DNA of 64,000 bases, taken from NCBI RefSeq assembly GCF_000150275.1, contig NW_002060954.1, forward strand, positions 1,578,074 to 1,642,073, read 5' to 3'. The translations under genes and the position numbers were made by a program. Source of the DNA: Trichoplax adhaerens (lineage: Eukaryota > Placozoa > Uniplacotomia > Trichoplacea > Trichoplacidae). Below are positions 25,801-39,583 of the stretch, piece by piece; the first letter of the stretch is position 1; each line of letters begins with the position of its first letter. The notes beneath the pieces were generated by a model, which saw only the letters and a program-made list of their open reading frames with translations, did no database searches and was not told the DNA's origin.

Positions 25801-28800
25801 TCAAATTACAGTCATTCCGATAACTTACGAAAGGATACTATTTCCTTCTACTATATATGCGTGGTAATTTTGCATAAAATACTGTAATCTCATCTAAGAA
25901 TCTTCATTATCACCGATTTTTAGAGTGCTTCAGTGATGTCACTTATGATAGTTTTTTTATTATTGCACGGTACAGTAAATTTTTTACATTTTGCTCACCA
26001 GATTATATCATATTTTGATAAGTAATACCGAGTAGAATATGTGGGACTTATTTTAAAATGGCTGTATTAGTTATACGGACGAAATAATATCTACGTATAA
26101 TATTGTAACATTCGATAAAGATTATATAATAGAAATATGAAGACTACAGTGTATATATATATTTATGTGGTAAGTTCCAGGTATGTCACCATGTGATATG
26201 GTACGTCGGATTAAATTAAAAGAATTACTATGTACCAGCTGTAATGATATTTATGTTATATTACTATTGCTACATATAGACAAAGGGGTTATAGGATCAA
26301 AGCAGTATTTTGAAAGGTACACAATTCGTGGTAAATAATTAATATCTGTGTCAATAGTAATGGTAGAATACGCCGCAAATACAAGTATAGGTACAATATA
26401 CTGCAGACCACTATTTAAAAATGCGGTAAATTTTTTTGATTTATTTTCATAATTAATGTATTAATGATATATATAAATATAAGTGCATTGTATGTGTTAG
26501 AATGATGATTATCATTGAAAATCAGCATTGAGGTGCTACATTAGCAATGAATAATCACAGGAGGTTTTGTAACAAAGTGCCGTTGTTATCAAAAATAAAA
26601 GAGTTGTAGTACTTGTATCGGGTTTTCACCAGTAGCATGCAAATTTTCATGAAAATGCAAAGCACCAGTAATGCAATAGTTTTCGTTAAGTTACCTGTGC
26701 TCTGCATTTAATTTTTTCATGATAAGAAAAATTCAAATTCAAGTTGTTACAATTTAAAGATAAAATGTGAATAAATAACTTTAAGGAAGTAAAGTCAATA
26801 CTTTCGTACAGATCTCGATTTCTCTTTTCTTAATGACTTACTGGATTACTTATTTCACACAGTTAAGCAAAATAAGTCAGATGTTAAATATCCAAGATGT
26901 AGTACAACAGCTGTGCGTAATTTTCCATTTATCATATAATGACATCAAAAGCTATTTTGATGTTGTAGTGCAGAGGAAAATTTAACAAGAATGATTTAAA
27001 TTTCTTTAATGATATGATATTACAATGGGCAGTTCAATGTATGATATCCAAATATCAAAAATTAGTAAGAATGTCCAAGAGCTATTAGGCTACCCGATTT
27101 ATAATGGCTTATCTAAATATTATGTCCTACTATAAAATTACAATTTGAAATAATAATACCGGTAATAGTATAATATGATGATAATAACGCAGTCGGTCAT
27201 AATTTTGTGCTTATCATTTTCAACTGTAGACGGTAATAGGCATGTTTATTACCATTGAAATGATCACACATTTTAGAATCTGGTTTACATACGTACTGAT
27301 TATAGCAGCACTTCAACCTTTAAGAATTAATTACAAGAGCATCTTAAATTTTACCCAAGTGGACCACTAAGGAAGTAGTCTATAAATTATAGAAACTACT
27401 ATAGTAGTCGGATCAATGGTCTAATCTTCTTGATTGATCAGAATGGATTACTCATGTTTTTGCATCATATTTTCATACAGTATAGCGGATTAAAAGGGGT
27501 GTGCGATGAAATTTATGATGAGGAGTAACAGAACTTGCAGAGTAATTAGAAAAAATAACGACGCATCTCACATCTAATTTTACCCCCTCTGTTTCATTTA
27601 TAATTGCTTAGCTATAGGAGCAGCCTAATCTAGTAAAAGCTTATAAAAAATTAAATTCATAGTGCGATGTTTATCGTCAGGTAAAGACTATATTATACAG
27701 TACATACATGTACAGTATACACCTTTAGTTACACGCGTATAATCATCTGATGGATAAGAGTGATATCATACGAATTAGATTCCAAGGAAGCACAGAAGAG
27801 CAAATCTTGGATTTTGATAATCATAAATGATTGTACGTACAAATAATACATGTGAAATAGCAAATTAAGTAGCACGGCAAATCGGATGTTAGTAAACCGA
27901 CTTCATGTCGGTAGCTTTCAAAAAGTGAAGAAGAAGGTAGTAATAAAATACTGTAGTAAAGGCTAATTATTAATATACAATTTCTGATAATTGCTTTAAA
28001 GTACAGTTATTTTATTCGCCCAAAAATAATATTATGGAAGGTTTTGATTAATGACGCAAGGGTAACTTTACATAACAATTTCAGTCCACTTCATTAGTGT
28101 TTTGTCAATTTTAAGTCAACATATTTAATATTATTCGTAAAGCTATACTTCACGAATTGAAAAGTTATATGACCAGGAATACTTAATACAATATGGATCA
28201 ATTATACACTGATCGCTATTTTTCACCGGGTGTTTAATTTTATCTTTAAATGACATTATAGTATGATACGAGCGAGCATATGGAGAAAATAACCAAAACG
28301 ATAAAAGTCTATCTCAATAAAGTGAAACTGTTACAGTGGGTCCACTAAGTAATTTTTCAACATCATTCTATGATCGATCTATGTAAAATAATGAGCAGAA
28401 CAAAGGTCGCGAACTACGAAAAATAAGCTAGTCGATCACAAAAACTACCGTATTATGTCAACGGAATAGTTGCAGTGTCCTAAATATTTTAAAATATAGC
28501 TAAATCAGCGATCGTCGTATTATTATCAGGCCTAAAAAATGCTTTAATAAATTCTATGACCTCTTTGTTTCCTATCATTAATCCAAAGACTATTGCACTA
28601 CTTGAAAATTATAGTTTACAAACAAGCAGCATGAAATTACTTAGTATTTTACTCCAGTTAGTACATATGCGTATTTACCATGTTTCGACTTTAATCCTAA
28701 TTTGACCTTTCCCAGGATTTTCAATAGGCCTATTGAGTATCTGTAATTTATCTAAGCTACCATAACCGGTTAAAACTAAGCACTTATTCATTTCTTTGGA

Positions 28801-28824
28801 TACACTCTCCTCTTCAGTAGCCAT
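22808..28824 (-). CDS. VAT1-family oxidoreductase, copy B, with acidic C-terminal tail
   Basis: Paralogue of the gene at 17242-20102. Nine exons sum to 401 residues: 28824-28679, 25477-25348, 25153-24935, 24653-24582, 24464-24388, 24212-24109, 23666-23611, 23384-23193, 23017-22808. Seven internal exons keep the phase of copy A and six of them the exact length (130, 72, 77, 104, 56, 192); the other is 219 against 216, proof of tandem duplication. Motifs include TFEEGAAIPMNYVIAY, QEGQTVLCHSAGGGV, HVIDYRTQDYVQEI, DLVLDSLGG and KNIGKVLLSPSK. Unlike copy A, the last exon continues for about 45 residues of Glu/Asp/Asn-rich sequence (EEILEEDSDKKDENAN) after the catalytic fold. The first intron is about 3.2 kb, far longer than any other here. 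The cofactor glycine region is kept, so it is probably functional, but sequence divergence from copy A is substantial. Confidence 0.93.
25478..28678 (-). other. Long first intron of VAT1 copy B, no recognisable genes
   Basis: About 3.2 kb of AT-rich sequence between the first and second coding exons. I see no supportable coding exon, RNA gene or mobile element in it. Short A/T runs and scattered GTAC motifs occur. A palindrome-like stretch lies near 27380-27420. An undetected nested gene cannot be excluded by eye. Confidence 0.55.
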
Positions 28825-31626
28825 TCTAAGTACAAATAAATTCGAAAAGTGGCTTTTTGTTTATCGTTCAATTCAATCTAAGGAGAAAAAGTAGAGTGTT
28901 GATATTTTCTTACCGTTCTATCGATGGGAAGTAATTCACTCAAAGGAGAAAAAATGAAATAATAGATTTATCAGCGATAGTTGCAGAGAAAGGAAAAAAA
29001 AATATCCGGTGGTACAATGGGAGTTTGTCCGACGTTAGAGACTTTTAGAGTTGGTATCGACACATTTATACCGTGCGAGTATTGCTCTTTTAGCAGTAGC
29101 TTAGTGAAAATACTTTGGATAGTGAGCTATAGTCTATACTCTACCATCAACGGTATATTATCCTTAATATTAGAAACAAAGTTTTGCACAGGACTGTAGA
29201 TGTTTACTGATCAATTTACTTTCCAGTACAATATACTCAAGACTTATTAGTGTTTGTCTTGAAAGCCTTGCCACGTGTCTTCACAATTTGAATCATGAAT
29301 CACAAGTATGCCGATAACTTCACGGGTTTTCACCAAAAGCATGGAGTTAACTGGCTAGTCCATACATTTTGTGCTATGTCCACGTGATTTTGCCAATAAT
29401 AAATTAATTTCATGTGGTTGATAATAATGTGATTCTTAACCATAAATCTTCTGCTAGTGTCAATTTGCCGATAATTAAAACGATTTTGTATTCACTGGAT
29501 TTGAAATTCATATTTCATGTATCAAGTTGGCATAAAGAAAGCTACAGTTTATCTTAATTAACATGCAGTACAGTTCATTAAAATTTTATTGATGCTAGAC
29601 AATGTAGATTTAGAAATTCGCTAGCAATAGCTCGCGTGACCTTTCTACACCATACATTACGAAATTAGAGTCGCTCTCACTTGTACTTAAGCACTTTTGT
29701 AAAACTACGATTTATAATTTTCACAATATTCAGTCTCGATATAGTGTGCTTCACATGGTGGTACAGCCAGCCATACAACTGCTTACCCTGGTGATTGTTA
29801 TTAAGAGCTATGTTTAAATTCCGCTATGCTACTTTAAAATTAATATTCTATATAGATCACAGCATAACTGTTACTATCAATTCAAAGATGAGCGCGACAA
29901 AACCATATCGAAATTTGGTACCTTAATTTCTTGGTTCTGTTGTACTCTGTCGAACACGAGGACTGTATTTGAACTAGTTAGTTATTTTTCCTTACGCTAA
30001 TATTTATATTTTAGATTTAATGGTATAATCAAATCGAAATTTCATCAGTAAGCGTCCCTAAAGAATATTTTATTCCATTTACCTTCTATTTCGTAAAAAA
30101 ACTGTTCTATAGTCTATCCGACTTCATTTAAAACTACGTGCGAGTAATTTGGTTTTATATTTCATTTAATACTTCACTGCAGATGTGATTTGAAAATTTT
30201 ATTGATTATTGGCTACCATTAGCTTGCCAATGAAAAGTTGTTTTTGATTTTACTCTCTATGAGATTCTTACGGACACATTTAATTTTTTATTGGTAACGC
30301 TATCGTATCATCTAAAATCGTACGAGTGCCTCTATTCGTCGTTAAATTGTATATCTTTTGATTCCAGTAGTATTTTATTATTCTTCTCATTATTTTAAAG
30401 AATCCTCATATAATAATACTGTATACTCGTATATGGACACCTAAAGCTAACTTTTTTCGAGTTATAAAACGATACCGTTTTGAGCATCTATTGTCTTTAA
30501 TTGTACATTTGTAAATGTCTATTTACCGGTAAATTGAAATTCATTAATCCTCTCATTCTGCCGAACAAATTAAAACATACTTATTCTTAGAAATCTAAGA
30601 ATATTAATTATCGACAACAATGAAACTATGTAGGAATTGGGCTTTCAGTTACTTATATGAAGGCGTATATATTACTAGCCACACTTTATCTCTACAGTGT
30701 TGTAGCAAGGTGATTTCAGTATTACTGAATAATGTATCCTCACTCTATGTAAAGCAAAGAGAAACATTACAGCACAACATCTCTGCGGGAAAAATCCACT
30801 TCCCTTTTAATATAATGATAGACATTGTACGTCAATTTGCACCGAATTGACAATGTTAAACAGTTATACCATATACCAATCGTGGCGTAAACATCGGCGG
30901 TGTTCAAGTAGTGTAATGCCTCGACTTTTATTAATATCGATCATTTATTATAAATTGCTTCTTAATTAGTAAATTTTTGCAGCACATTATGCATTTGAAA
31001 TAAAATAAAAGTATTTCATAATAAATATGTGAGCAAATTAAACGTACAGTACATGTTGGGATATATGGGTGAAATTATGTAGTATCTTGGTTGTAATTGA
31101 TTGCTTGCATATTACATCAAAATGAAGAAATTTTGCTAAAAAGGACGCTAAAATTATTAAATATTGAAATTTTGTATTATGACCGCTAAGTAGTTTTGAA
31201 AAGATAGTGTCCACAATATTGTACAGTACAGTATGTTATTTAAAATTTTACCATACAGGAGTTAATCCAAGCTGCTGTGGCGTTCCGCTTTCTACTATCT
31301 ACCGACTTTACCCTCAAGTAGTGGCATGAAAGCAGCGAATGGCGATGCAGATAGTTAACTGCCGATGCAAATGTCCCATTTAGTAACTGAAAATTATATT
31401 GGTCAGAAGACCTTGAATTTTAGGGGCTAGTTGATAATTTGCGAAGTCATTAGAGTAAAAGAATGTAAAATCCTTTTAAATTAAAGAACTTTCATGGATG
31501 TAAGCTGATGACTGATAGGAATCATGTAGTGTGTATTAGTTCTAAAACGAGCAAATAGCTAAGTTAGGTAAGCTTAATTAATTAACATTTCGGTATCTGA
31601 AAATGGATAATAATTTCTTGTTTTGT
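28825..31626. other. Intergenic interval without recognisable features
   Basis: About 2.8 kb of AT-rich sequence between VAT1 copy B and the CIBAR gene. I see only short frames without domain-like content, scattered A/T runs and isolated GTAC motifs. No RNA gene or mobile element could be supported. Confidence 0.5.
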
Positions 31627-34165
31627 TTAATCCTCATCATCCTCATCGTCGTCATCCTCAATTCGACCTTGAGTCTCTGTTGCATTTAACGACGTAGTGG
31701 AGTGTGCCTTCGTGATATCCAGTCTTGGACTGAGACTGTTGGCCTGTATCATATTTCGGAATTCCTATCGAGCGACATAGCAAAGGATTAGATATATATA
31801 AACAAGGCCGGTACGGTAATTCATTTCGTAAACAGGGCTTCAATGATAGAATCGCTTAGAAAACGGGTTTTATATTTATACCTCCAAATCTTCTTCCTCA
31901 TTAATATTGGCAATGTATTGATCTGCTAACGTAAGAACTTCGAGCGCTTTCGCATGATAATGCATAGCACCGTGTATATAGTTGCCAAAGACAATCTTTA
32001 AAAACGTATGAGAAATGAAGTCATCATAGATAAATAGGCATTAATTGTCATTTTAAATGGATAGTTTCTAACCTTAATATCCCGAATCTTCTCCTTCTCA
32101 AAATTATCCATTTCTTCTTCGAGAGATTTAGTCTGCTTTTCAGCATCGTCTCTAATTTTGCTAGTATCACTTTCCAGCTATGATGTAAAGATAAAAATGA
32201 ATTATGTACTTCTATTTCTCTAGCTTACTACGACGTATGATTAGGGATGAGGTAGATAAAATTTCTGTTATTATCGATTTTTATTTTTAATTACCTGCAT
32301 CTGATTTTATGTTATAATAAATTAAAGCAATGAGTTAAGGATAAAGCTTTTAGCCTATTGCATTATGAAATTTTATGTCATCGAGCCCTCGTGCCATTGT
32401 TTCCATACTAAATATATGCTAAATCAGACAGCTATGTCTCATATACGTATTAGCAATAATTCTGTACTCGTATTACATAGTTATCAAGATACGAACACAG
32501 AGTTAATTAGCTCTCTATGCGTGCATAGTTTGATTATGCAAGTATCAATAAATAACAAAGTTGTAAAAAATTAATCTCTTATTGGAACACAGATATACTA
32601 ATTATGAAAGATACAATTTTGCTTTTATTAGCTGGCTCTTTTCCTTTAATTCTTTCCAATTGTTTTTCTTTAGCAAGGAGTTTATCGCGAGCTGTGAAAC
32701 CATTTTTCAAATCCTCCTATTTTTATCAAAGTTCAATTAAGCAAAATGGCTTTTTATCTGGTATGTTAGAATATAAATAAATAACTTTATTATGAAACAC
32801 TGTATCGTCGTTGCGTGATGCCAATGTTTCGCAACAAAAACCTATTTATTACAGCGATCATTCCAGCAGCTGTCGTACCTTCATATGTCTGCATGTGTGA
32901 CTATATCGAGAAAATGGCTCTATAACTTTATTTTCAATGTGATCAGCCTAAGAAATAATTGTTAACACCGAGTTAATAGCACAAATAACTTTAAATTCTT
33001 AAGTAGTTACTATTTACTAATGTATAGCAATAGATAAAAGGGAGGTAATTTTGCAAGGTGTAGATATATGTTGGATTTCGTCGCTTGATACTAAGATTCA
33101 GGATCTTACATGAGCTTGCATATGGCTTTGCAAGGCAAGAAAGCAATCTACAAATCCTCGTAAGCCGTTCTTAATAGAAATGGATTCTTCATCAGCATAG
33201 TCATTAACAGCTTTTGCAACAAGTTCTGATCGCAATTTCAGTCTGCCCGTCTTGGTGGCTAACACTTGGAATCTCTGGTTAATTATGGCCAGATGTTTTT
33301 CCACTCTGGTAATTCGTTGGCTCAAAAATTTAAATTGGGCATCTCTATTTGCTCTAAAAAACGATATCCCATTTAATGAAGATTCCTTGCATATGCTACA
33401 GACCTCGACAGTTGGCCTTTAAAATGCTATCTCAAATTTATAGCTGAATGAGAATTTGAAACGGTTTAATATTACTATAAAGCAAATCATCCGTAATGGA
33501 AATGATACGATAAAAATATTTGAATTTCTAATACCGCACAGAATTTATGCTATTTAGTAATAAAGAAACTACAAATCGCTCACTTGTAGGCGAGCATCAA
33601 CGATTCCACACTTTTTCACTGGAATGTAACGCCTACAATAAAATGCTGTGCACCTATACTGTATTTTATCTACCAATCTCTGCTAGACAACGATATTTTA
33701 ATAGAGCGTAAGGATTAAATACACATTGTTATCTATGGGAAAATGTTCATTTCTTGTCAATTTTAAATAATATGAGAGTGATGGTGAGTGGGATTTATTA
33801 ATCGACCGTAAGGCACAGCAGTATGTTTACTGTGCATACTGTGTTCGTACAGTACATGTATATCTAAAGTGGCGTTTAATCGTGCAATATGAAATGTTTA
33901 TACATGCATTTAAATTTTATTTTGACTTTTTAGTACCTATCCAGGGTAAATTAACAAATTTAGCCGCAGAAATAATAATTGCTTCTCAGTACATTATCGC
34001 TTCGATTACATTTTTAACAATATTAGCCTAGCATAAAAATATATGTATAGTATATGGCCTATCTCCACTTATGACATGATTATCATTACTAGAGTTATGC
34101 TGCAATATTACTTACCTTTCCCTCTTGTTAGTAGGGCTACCAGGCGTATCCAAAAAAGAGCTCAT
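31627..34165 (-). CDS. CIBAR1: CIBAR1/FAM92-type BAR-domain protein (CBY1-interacting)
   Basis: Homologue of vertebrate FAM92A/CIBAR1 and FAM92B/CIBAR2, curved BAR-domain proteins that bind Chibby and act at the ciliary base and on membranes. Seven exons sum to 273 residues (human CIBAR1 about 289): 34165-34116, 33353-33110, 32947-32879, 32716-32615, 32177-32073, 31995-31882, 31764-31627. Family-specific stretches are NRDAQFKFLSQRITRVEKH, KTGRLKLRSELVAKAVNDYA, IENKVIEPFSRY, EEEMDNFEKEKIRDIK, GAMHYHAKALEVLTLADQY and EFRNMIQANSLSPRLDITK. The protein is almost wholly helical with heptad-like charge patterns, and ends in an acidic tail (IEDDDDEDDED), as in the human protein. The start is a small first exon whose AG|A junction keeps frame. 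Whether it is closer to CIBAR1 or CIBAR2 cannot be decided by eye. Head-to-head with HEATR3, about 1.04 kb apart. Confidence 0.94.
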
Positions 34166-35022
34166 TATATAGGCTATTTATTTATCCAAATTTAATAGCA
34201 GGTCCACAAAAATTGAGCTATCTTTATTAACGTAATATATTTATATTTGCAGACGGGCTAGTTGGTTTGCTAGTTACCGGCTTATCATGGACTGCGTATA
34301 TACAGTATGATTTACCTTCTGTCTATATTGTAGTATTTTCCTCAGTGAAAGTCCACTAACAATCTTTTTAGGAATACAGTAAGCTAAATCTTTCGTTTAT
34401 TCAGTTATACTATTATTTAGAATACATGCTATTTGTTAATTAATTAAATGATGATCGATCGCCAATAATTTCACTTACTAAAGTCTAAATTAATATTAAC
34501 ATACATTCGAAATATCGTTGCCTAGTTTTGAAAGTGTTTATCGCAAGATGCGCATGCGTCAAGCTTTACTTTGGCCAAGGTAGTTTCTAAGATAATGGAG
34601 GTTATCCTGGTTGGAATTATTGTCAGGGACTTTTAAGACATAAGCATTTATCTTAATAGTCCCTGAATTTATACTATCCTGTACGTTATACTGTAGTCTA
34701 TGATAGTTGCTAGCCGTCAATTTACTGTACAGCAGAGGTCTGCATTCAGTAGTTCAAAAGTTATCCATCCAATGACAGAAGAAACTACACATGGACAAAA
34801 CTAATGTCACTCGCTTCCTAGTGTAGGAACTACTCTAGGCACGTAATATAGTGACATATTTTGGCTTACCACTTTACACCCAAATTCAATATCACCAGGA
34901 CATCCATGCTGACCCTATACTGTACAATTTGTATATAGCGGGCAGACGGTGATACGCTGTATCTGTACAGTCTGTTCTGCGCACAACCCTTAGTAGTGCA
35001 GTCACTTCATCCAAGACTTTTT

Positions 35023-35050
35023 CCCTAACCCTAACCCGAGCCCTAACCCG
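35023..35050 (-). repeat. Interstitial telomere-like motif (degenerate TTAGGG)
   Basis: The plus strand reads CCCTAACCCTAACCC, then an imperfect unit, then CCCTAACCCG: three to four units of the animal telomere repeat on the minus strand. It lies about 155 bases upstream of the HEATR3 start codon, in the divergent CIBAR1-HEATR3 interval. It could be an old internal telomere-repeat insertion or a binding site for telobox-type factors. Confidence 0.6.
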
Positions 35051-35204
35051 TACAGCATGGTACTACGGCACTACTGCAAGTATCGGTCACGGTCAGCACT
35101 AGTAGTCCATACGTACTCCAGTACTACAAACAAATTTAGTGGAGTGTGGAATCCCTCGACACAACAGGTGTAGTGCTACTGCTAAGGAAGATCTCGACGT
35201 TCGC

Positions 35205-38200
35205 ATGGGTAAATCAAATCTCGGTCAAAAGCGTGGAAAAAAATCGAAGAAAAGCAACGCAGCGCCTGCTGTTGGGACCACATTTAATAGTGTGGATATT
35301 CCTATCCTGGGAAAGGTAATGAAAGAATAAGAGATTGTAAAGTTGGAATACTAGATATTTCGTTGTATACGATTCATTCTGCCTTGAGCTCAATGCTAGC
35401 ATCAGTAATTTCTGTCATAATATTCCACAATAGACCTGTATGATGGAGTATACGGCACCAGTAGACAACCTGCTGTATAATGTATATGGGCACAATAAAT
35501 TCATTTTACTACGGATGAAATAAATGATTATTCTTCATAATGGCATGCAACCACATGCCTTGTGTACTGTACTTGTAAAGGAAAGATAGATGTTGGCTGA
35601 TTGCAAGGCATGGACTACTAAATTTACGAGCGAATGTAGTAGCCCATGACTTCGGTATAGACTGTAGCTGTAGACGTACAATTACCTTTTAGATCAGGAA
35701 TGGGCAATACACCGACCATCCAAGCAGACAGTGTCAATAAGCATAACTCAAGGTATACCTTACAATTTTCAATCTACCGCAGTATTGCCCATCCTTGCTT
35801 TAGAGATCAGCCTTGCCTGCTTGGTAAAGCTGAAAGATGAACTACATAAATGCTGTACGTGTATAGCTCGCCATTTTGCTTGCAAGATGAGGAGACTACG
35901 AATGATATCTTAATAACAATTCATATTACTATGCTCTACTGAGCAGATCTGCAATCGTGAAGCAGGAATAGATAGCATAGATGGTTTTATGGAAATGCAT
36001 TTATTTAAATGAAATTACATTAGTAATAAATGCACAATTACACATTTTGCATGGTAAATACGTAAATACGACATACGCATGCATTGCCTGAAGCACATTA
36101 ACACTAGACATATACGCGTACTTTTCCATTAACAATAGTACTTTGAGTATTTAAGCACATAAAGCAGTGTACGTATATCGCATACTTTATAGAATCTAAT
36201 TATTCACCGCCAGTCCGTAATGATATCATTATTAATGTTCACAAAAGTAGAGTGCAATTTGATATTTTGTCATAGGCGTAAAATGAATAAGATGAGATTA
36301 TTGATATCAGTATACTTACATATATAAACAGCTTTCGTCAAAGGATGATTCGGAAAGACAGTGTGCTTGTACCAGCTTAGCCAGTATCGTACTGGACGAG
36401 AACAACTTACCTCATTTATTAAAGAATAACGTAATCGGAAAATTAGGTGTTCTACTATGTGACGACAATATAAACGTTATCCAAGCTGCTGCAGGAACAT
36501 TAAGGAATATAGCTATTAATGCCGGTCCTGATGTATGTCAGCGCATGGTATCCAAAGACCAAATCTTGGAATCTTTATCTTCATCGCTAAATATGGTAGG
36601 GGTATTTCGTAAAAACAGTAACTTAAATCATTAGCAAATACTGTAGGATGCCTAGCTTCGTGCGCTAATTACGAATTACTGTAGGATTTGTAAATCTTTA
36701 TAAAAATGTAACAAATAGGATAGTAAATAATGAACTTTACTTAGTCGCGAAGTCACTGATTTTTAGCTATTTGCAGACATAATGTAATATGCTGTATATC
36801 TATACAATCGAACAATGTTGTAGTGCCTCTTCTAGTCAATTTGTAATTTTTAATGGTGACGTTAAAATTATTAACCATTATTGGTATTACAGATTTATTA
36901 CCTGAGCAATGATCTTTAATATTATAATCGCTTTTTATGTCGTAACAGATACTTGGAATGCTAAATCAGCCGGGTCGTAATGATGAAAACACTGAAAGGG
37001 AAAGCATTGCTGTAGATAGTCTTGATCATATCCTCAATGTTTTATGGAATATTTGGTAATTTTTTTTATAAGTTGGTTAACGTTCTTTCGGTTTGATTCC
37101 TTATCAATACTAACTAAATTATGTCTGTAATAAAATTACTTAAAACAGTGAAAATTCCAGCGATGCAATCCATTACGTTAATCTGGAGAAGCTTCCTCTT
37201 TTGGTAATTCAATGTATAAGCCTACCGTCGGCAAGTAAATGTTTACAAATTTCTGCAGGTATCTCTTATGTTACTATTATGTTTATGTTTTAAAATGCTA
37301 ATCCAATTGAATATTGTTACGAAAGGGAATCATGAGTTTAACATGCTTTTAATCATTTGACTTTACCCACGTCTTATAGCTCAGTGTTTATATACCATCA
37401 CTGAGGATAATCCTGCAAGTGGCCAGCATTTATGCAAGTCGCAGGATCATCTGAAAGTTATTGATACTATCTTGTCATCGGATGGGAATGATTCTCATTA
37501 TTTTTTACTCAAAGTATTAATTGCAGGTTTGTTTACGATGGTATTTCGGCATTACCAAGTTTTTTGCATTTTTTGCTACAAATTTTTTTACGATGTATTG
37601 GCTGTAGGTACAATGATGAATGTTAAATCAACAATAGAAGCCGAAGCCTGGGAGAAAGCTCTCGGTACCGTTGCTAACGTTCTAAGACAAGTTCTTACAT
37701 TTAATGCTGTCACTGAAATGACTTCGATGGTCAAGATACTGCAGGCTGATACCGAAACGAATGATAGCCTTATGAAAAGATCATTTGATGATCAGCTGGA
37801 GAATATTGCTAATTTCCTTAATGCTCAACAAATCGCTTTGGAGATAATAGCGAACGCATTCTTAAGCGAGGAAGGTAAATATGCGTTTTTAGAGGTGAAA
37901 TTTATTTTGAAATTAATGTCATTCAACAGTTTTACCGGTTAGTTTTATCTCGGACTTTATGCTATGAATTTAAACAGATGACAATGATGATAACGATGAA
38001 TGGCAGGATTTATCTGATGGTCTTGAAAATGAAGACGAAATGGAGGAAGATAGCGACTTCAATGCAATCGTATGTGAATGAAGATTTAAAGTAGTATGTA
38101 TTAATGGGTTCTTATGCTCTAGTAATTTTCGTTCATTTTTTTGAATTTTTCCTATCTTTAGCCTAATTTCGCCAACAATTCTGAAGTTTATACTGCATTT

Positions 38201-39583
38201 AACAATTATCAGCTTCCAATGACGGTACTATACTTTAAGTTGTTTCTAATGGCTACATGTTTTGTATAGACGTATAAAATTTGAAGTAGCAACCGCTGGT
38301 CAAGAGCTTAACTGATTGATAAATCTGCCGTTATGTTTTTAGATTTTAAAAAAAATAGAGTTTGCAGATCAGAATCTGTATGCAACTTACCAAGCACACG
38401 TACGGGGTAGACCATTACTAAGAAAGTATGTTAAGAGTTGCTTGATTGTAGCCAATTAATGAATATTCCTTTAAAATTTACTTATGTAACGTGTGATATT
38501 TTACCACAATTCAGATAACTATCTACGGTTTTTTGATGTCGATAGGTTGGATGCAATACAAGTAAGAGCCTTGTCATGTCTAGATAACATGTTTTCTCTA
38601 GCGGATGTTGACTTGCAGTGCGATCAAGATGCCTTAGAAGCAATATGGAATGCATTATTTCAACTGGGATTCGGCCATACTGGTTTGTTCTTATTTAGTA
38701 TTCTTGAACACCTTTCCTGACCTAGTATAACTGCTTTACTACTTTTAAATGTTACTAGAGAGTATTCATTGCCGTAGAACTGACCATCATTTTATGGAAT
38801 CGGTGATTTGTACTATGAGATCTCTCCTACAAAGACTATATCGTTGCAATTCTAAGGTCTACTACTACTATAGAGAAAAACATTTTTCGTAACTATGTAG
38901 AGCTTTATTGTGTGCTATTAATAATCATAATACTGTTATCATAAATTTGGTGCAAGTAGTGTCTAAATGAAGAACAACTGACTGCCCTAGCTGAATATCT
39001 CAATAATAGCTCCATAAGCGACCACACAAAAGCTGGGCTAGTAGGGTTACTAGGTATCGCTGGACAGATGGCAAAAACTTGGGAGAATGATTCAGGATTA
39101 CAAGTATTGAGAGTATGTACATTTTAACTAAAGAATAAGTGACGCATAGACTTAGTTTAATTGTATACTGATCCATACTGGCGACTAAGACTTAACTGAT
39201 TATACCAATGACTAGTTAACTGGAACAGTTCTATGTGTACTTAGCCAAAAAGAAGATAACTTATGGCTTGCTGCTGAAGCAGTGGATTCACTGATAGATA
39301 TATTCGCAGATGGTAACGTTGCGGATACAGTTGCAAAGCAGCTTCGTGTCGTCGAACATTTACAGCAGTTATTACCAAGAATGAAATCGAAGGTATTCAT
39401 ACTATATACTGTACTATTATAGGATACTAACAGACTATCCTCATATATTTATTTTTGAAAATTTTAAAACCATTGCAGATGAAGTCGGAGAGAGCAAACT
39501 TAGGGAAGAAGTTCCACTTTGTAGATAATGTTCGATTAAATTTAGTCCGTTTTATAAAGTACAAGAATGAGCAGACACCCTGA
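35205..39583 (+). CDS. HEATR3: HEATR3, HEAT-repeat ribosomal protein import adaptor (SYO1 homologue)
   Basis: HEATR3/Syo1 escorts ribosomal proteins uL18 and uL5 into the nucleus for 5S RNP assembly. Fourteen exons sum to 637 residues (human 680): 35205-35315, 36332-36595, 36949-37055, 37149-37258, 37380-37526, 37608-37874, 37978-38069, 38162-38224, 38343-38425, 38546-38682, 38759-38856, 38960-39112, 39216-39392, 39479-39583. It begins MGKSNLGQKRGKKSKKS, a basic N-terminus like the human MGKSRTKRFK start. Armadillo/HEAT helices follow (NVIQAAAGTLRNIAINAG, LNVLWNIC, ISAAQCLYTITEDNP). An acidic loop at exon 7 (DDNDDNDEWQDLSDGLENED) matches the acidic DDEWEELSS region of the human protein. The end keeps the GKKFHFVDNVRLNLVRFI signature. 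The first intron is about 1 kb. Tail-to-tail with MRPS17. Confidence 0.95.

Noticed and set aside
26600-26720. Possible foldback element around TTTTCATGAAAA
   Set aside because: Only a short palindrome; no longer arms or duplicated flanks.
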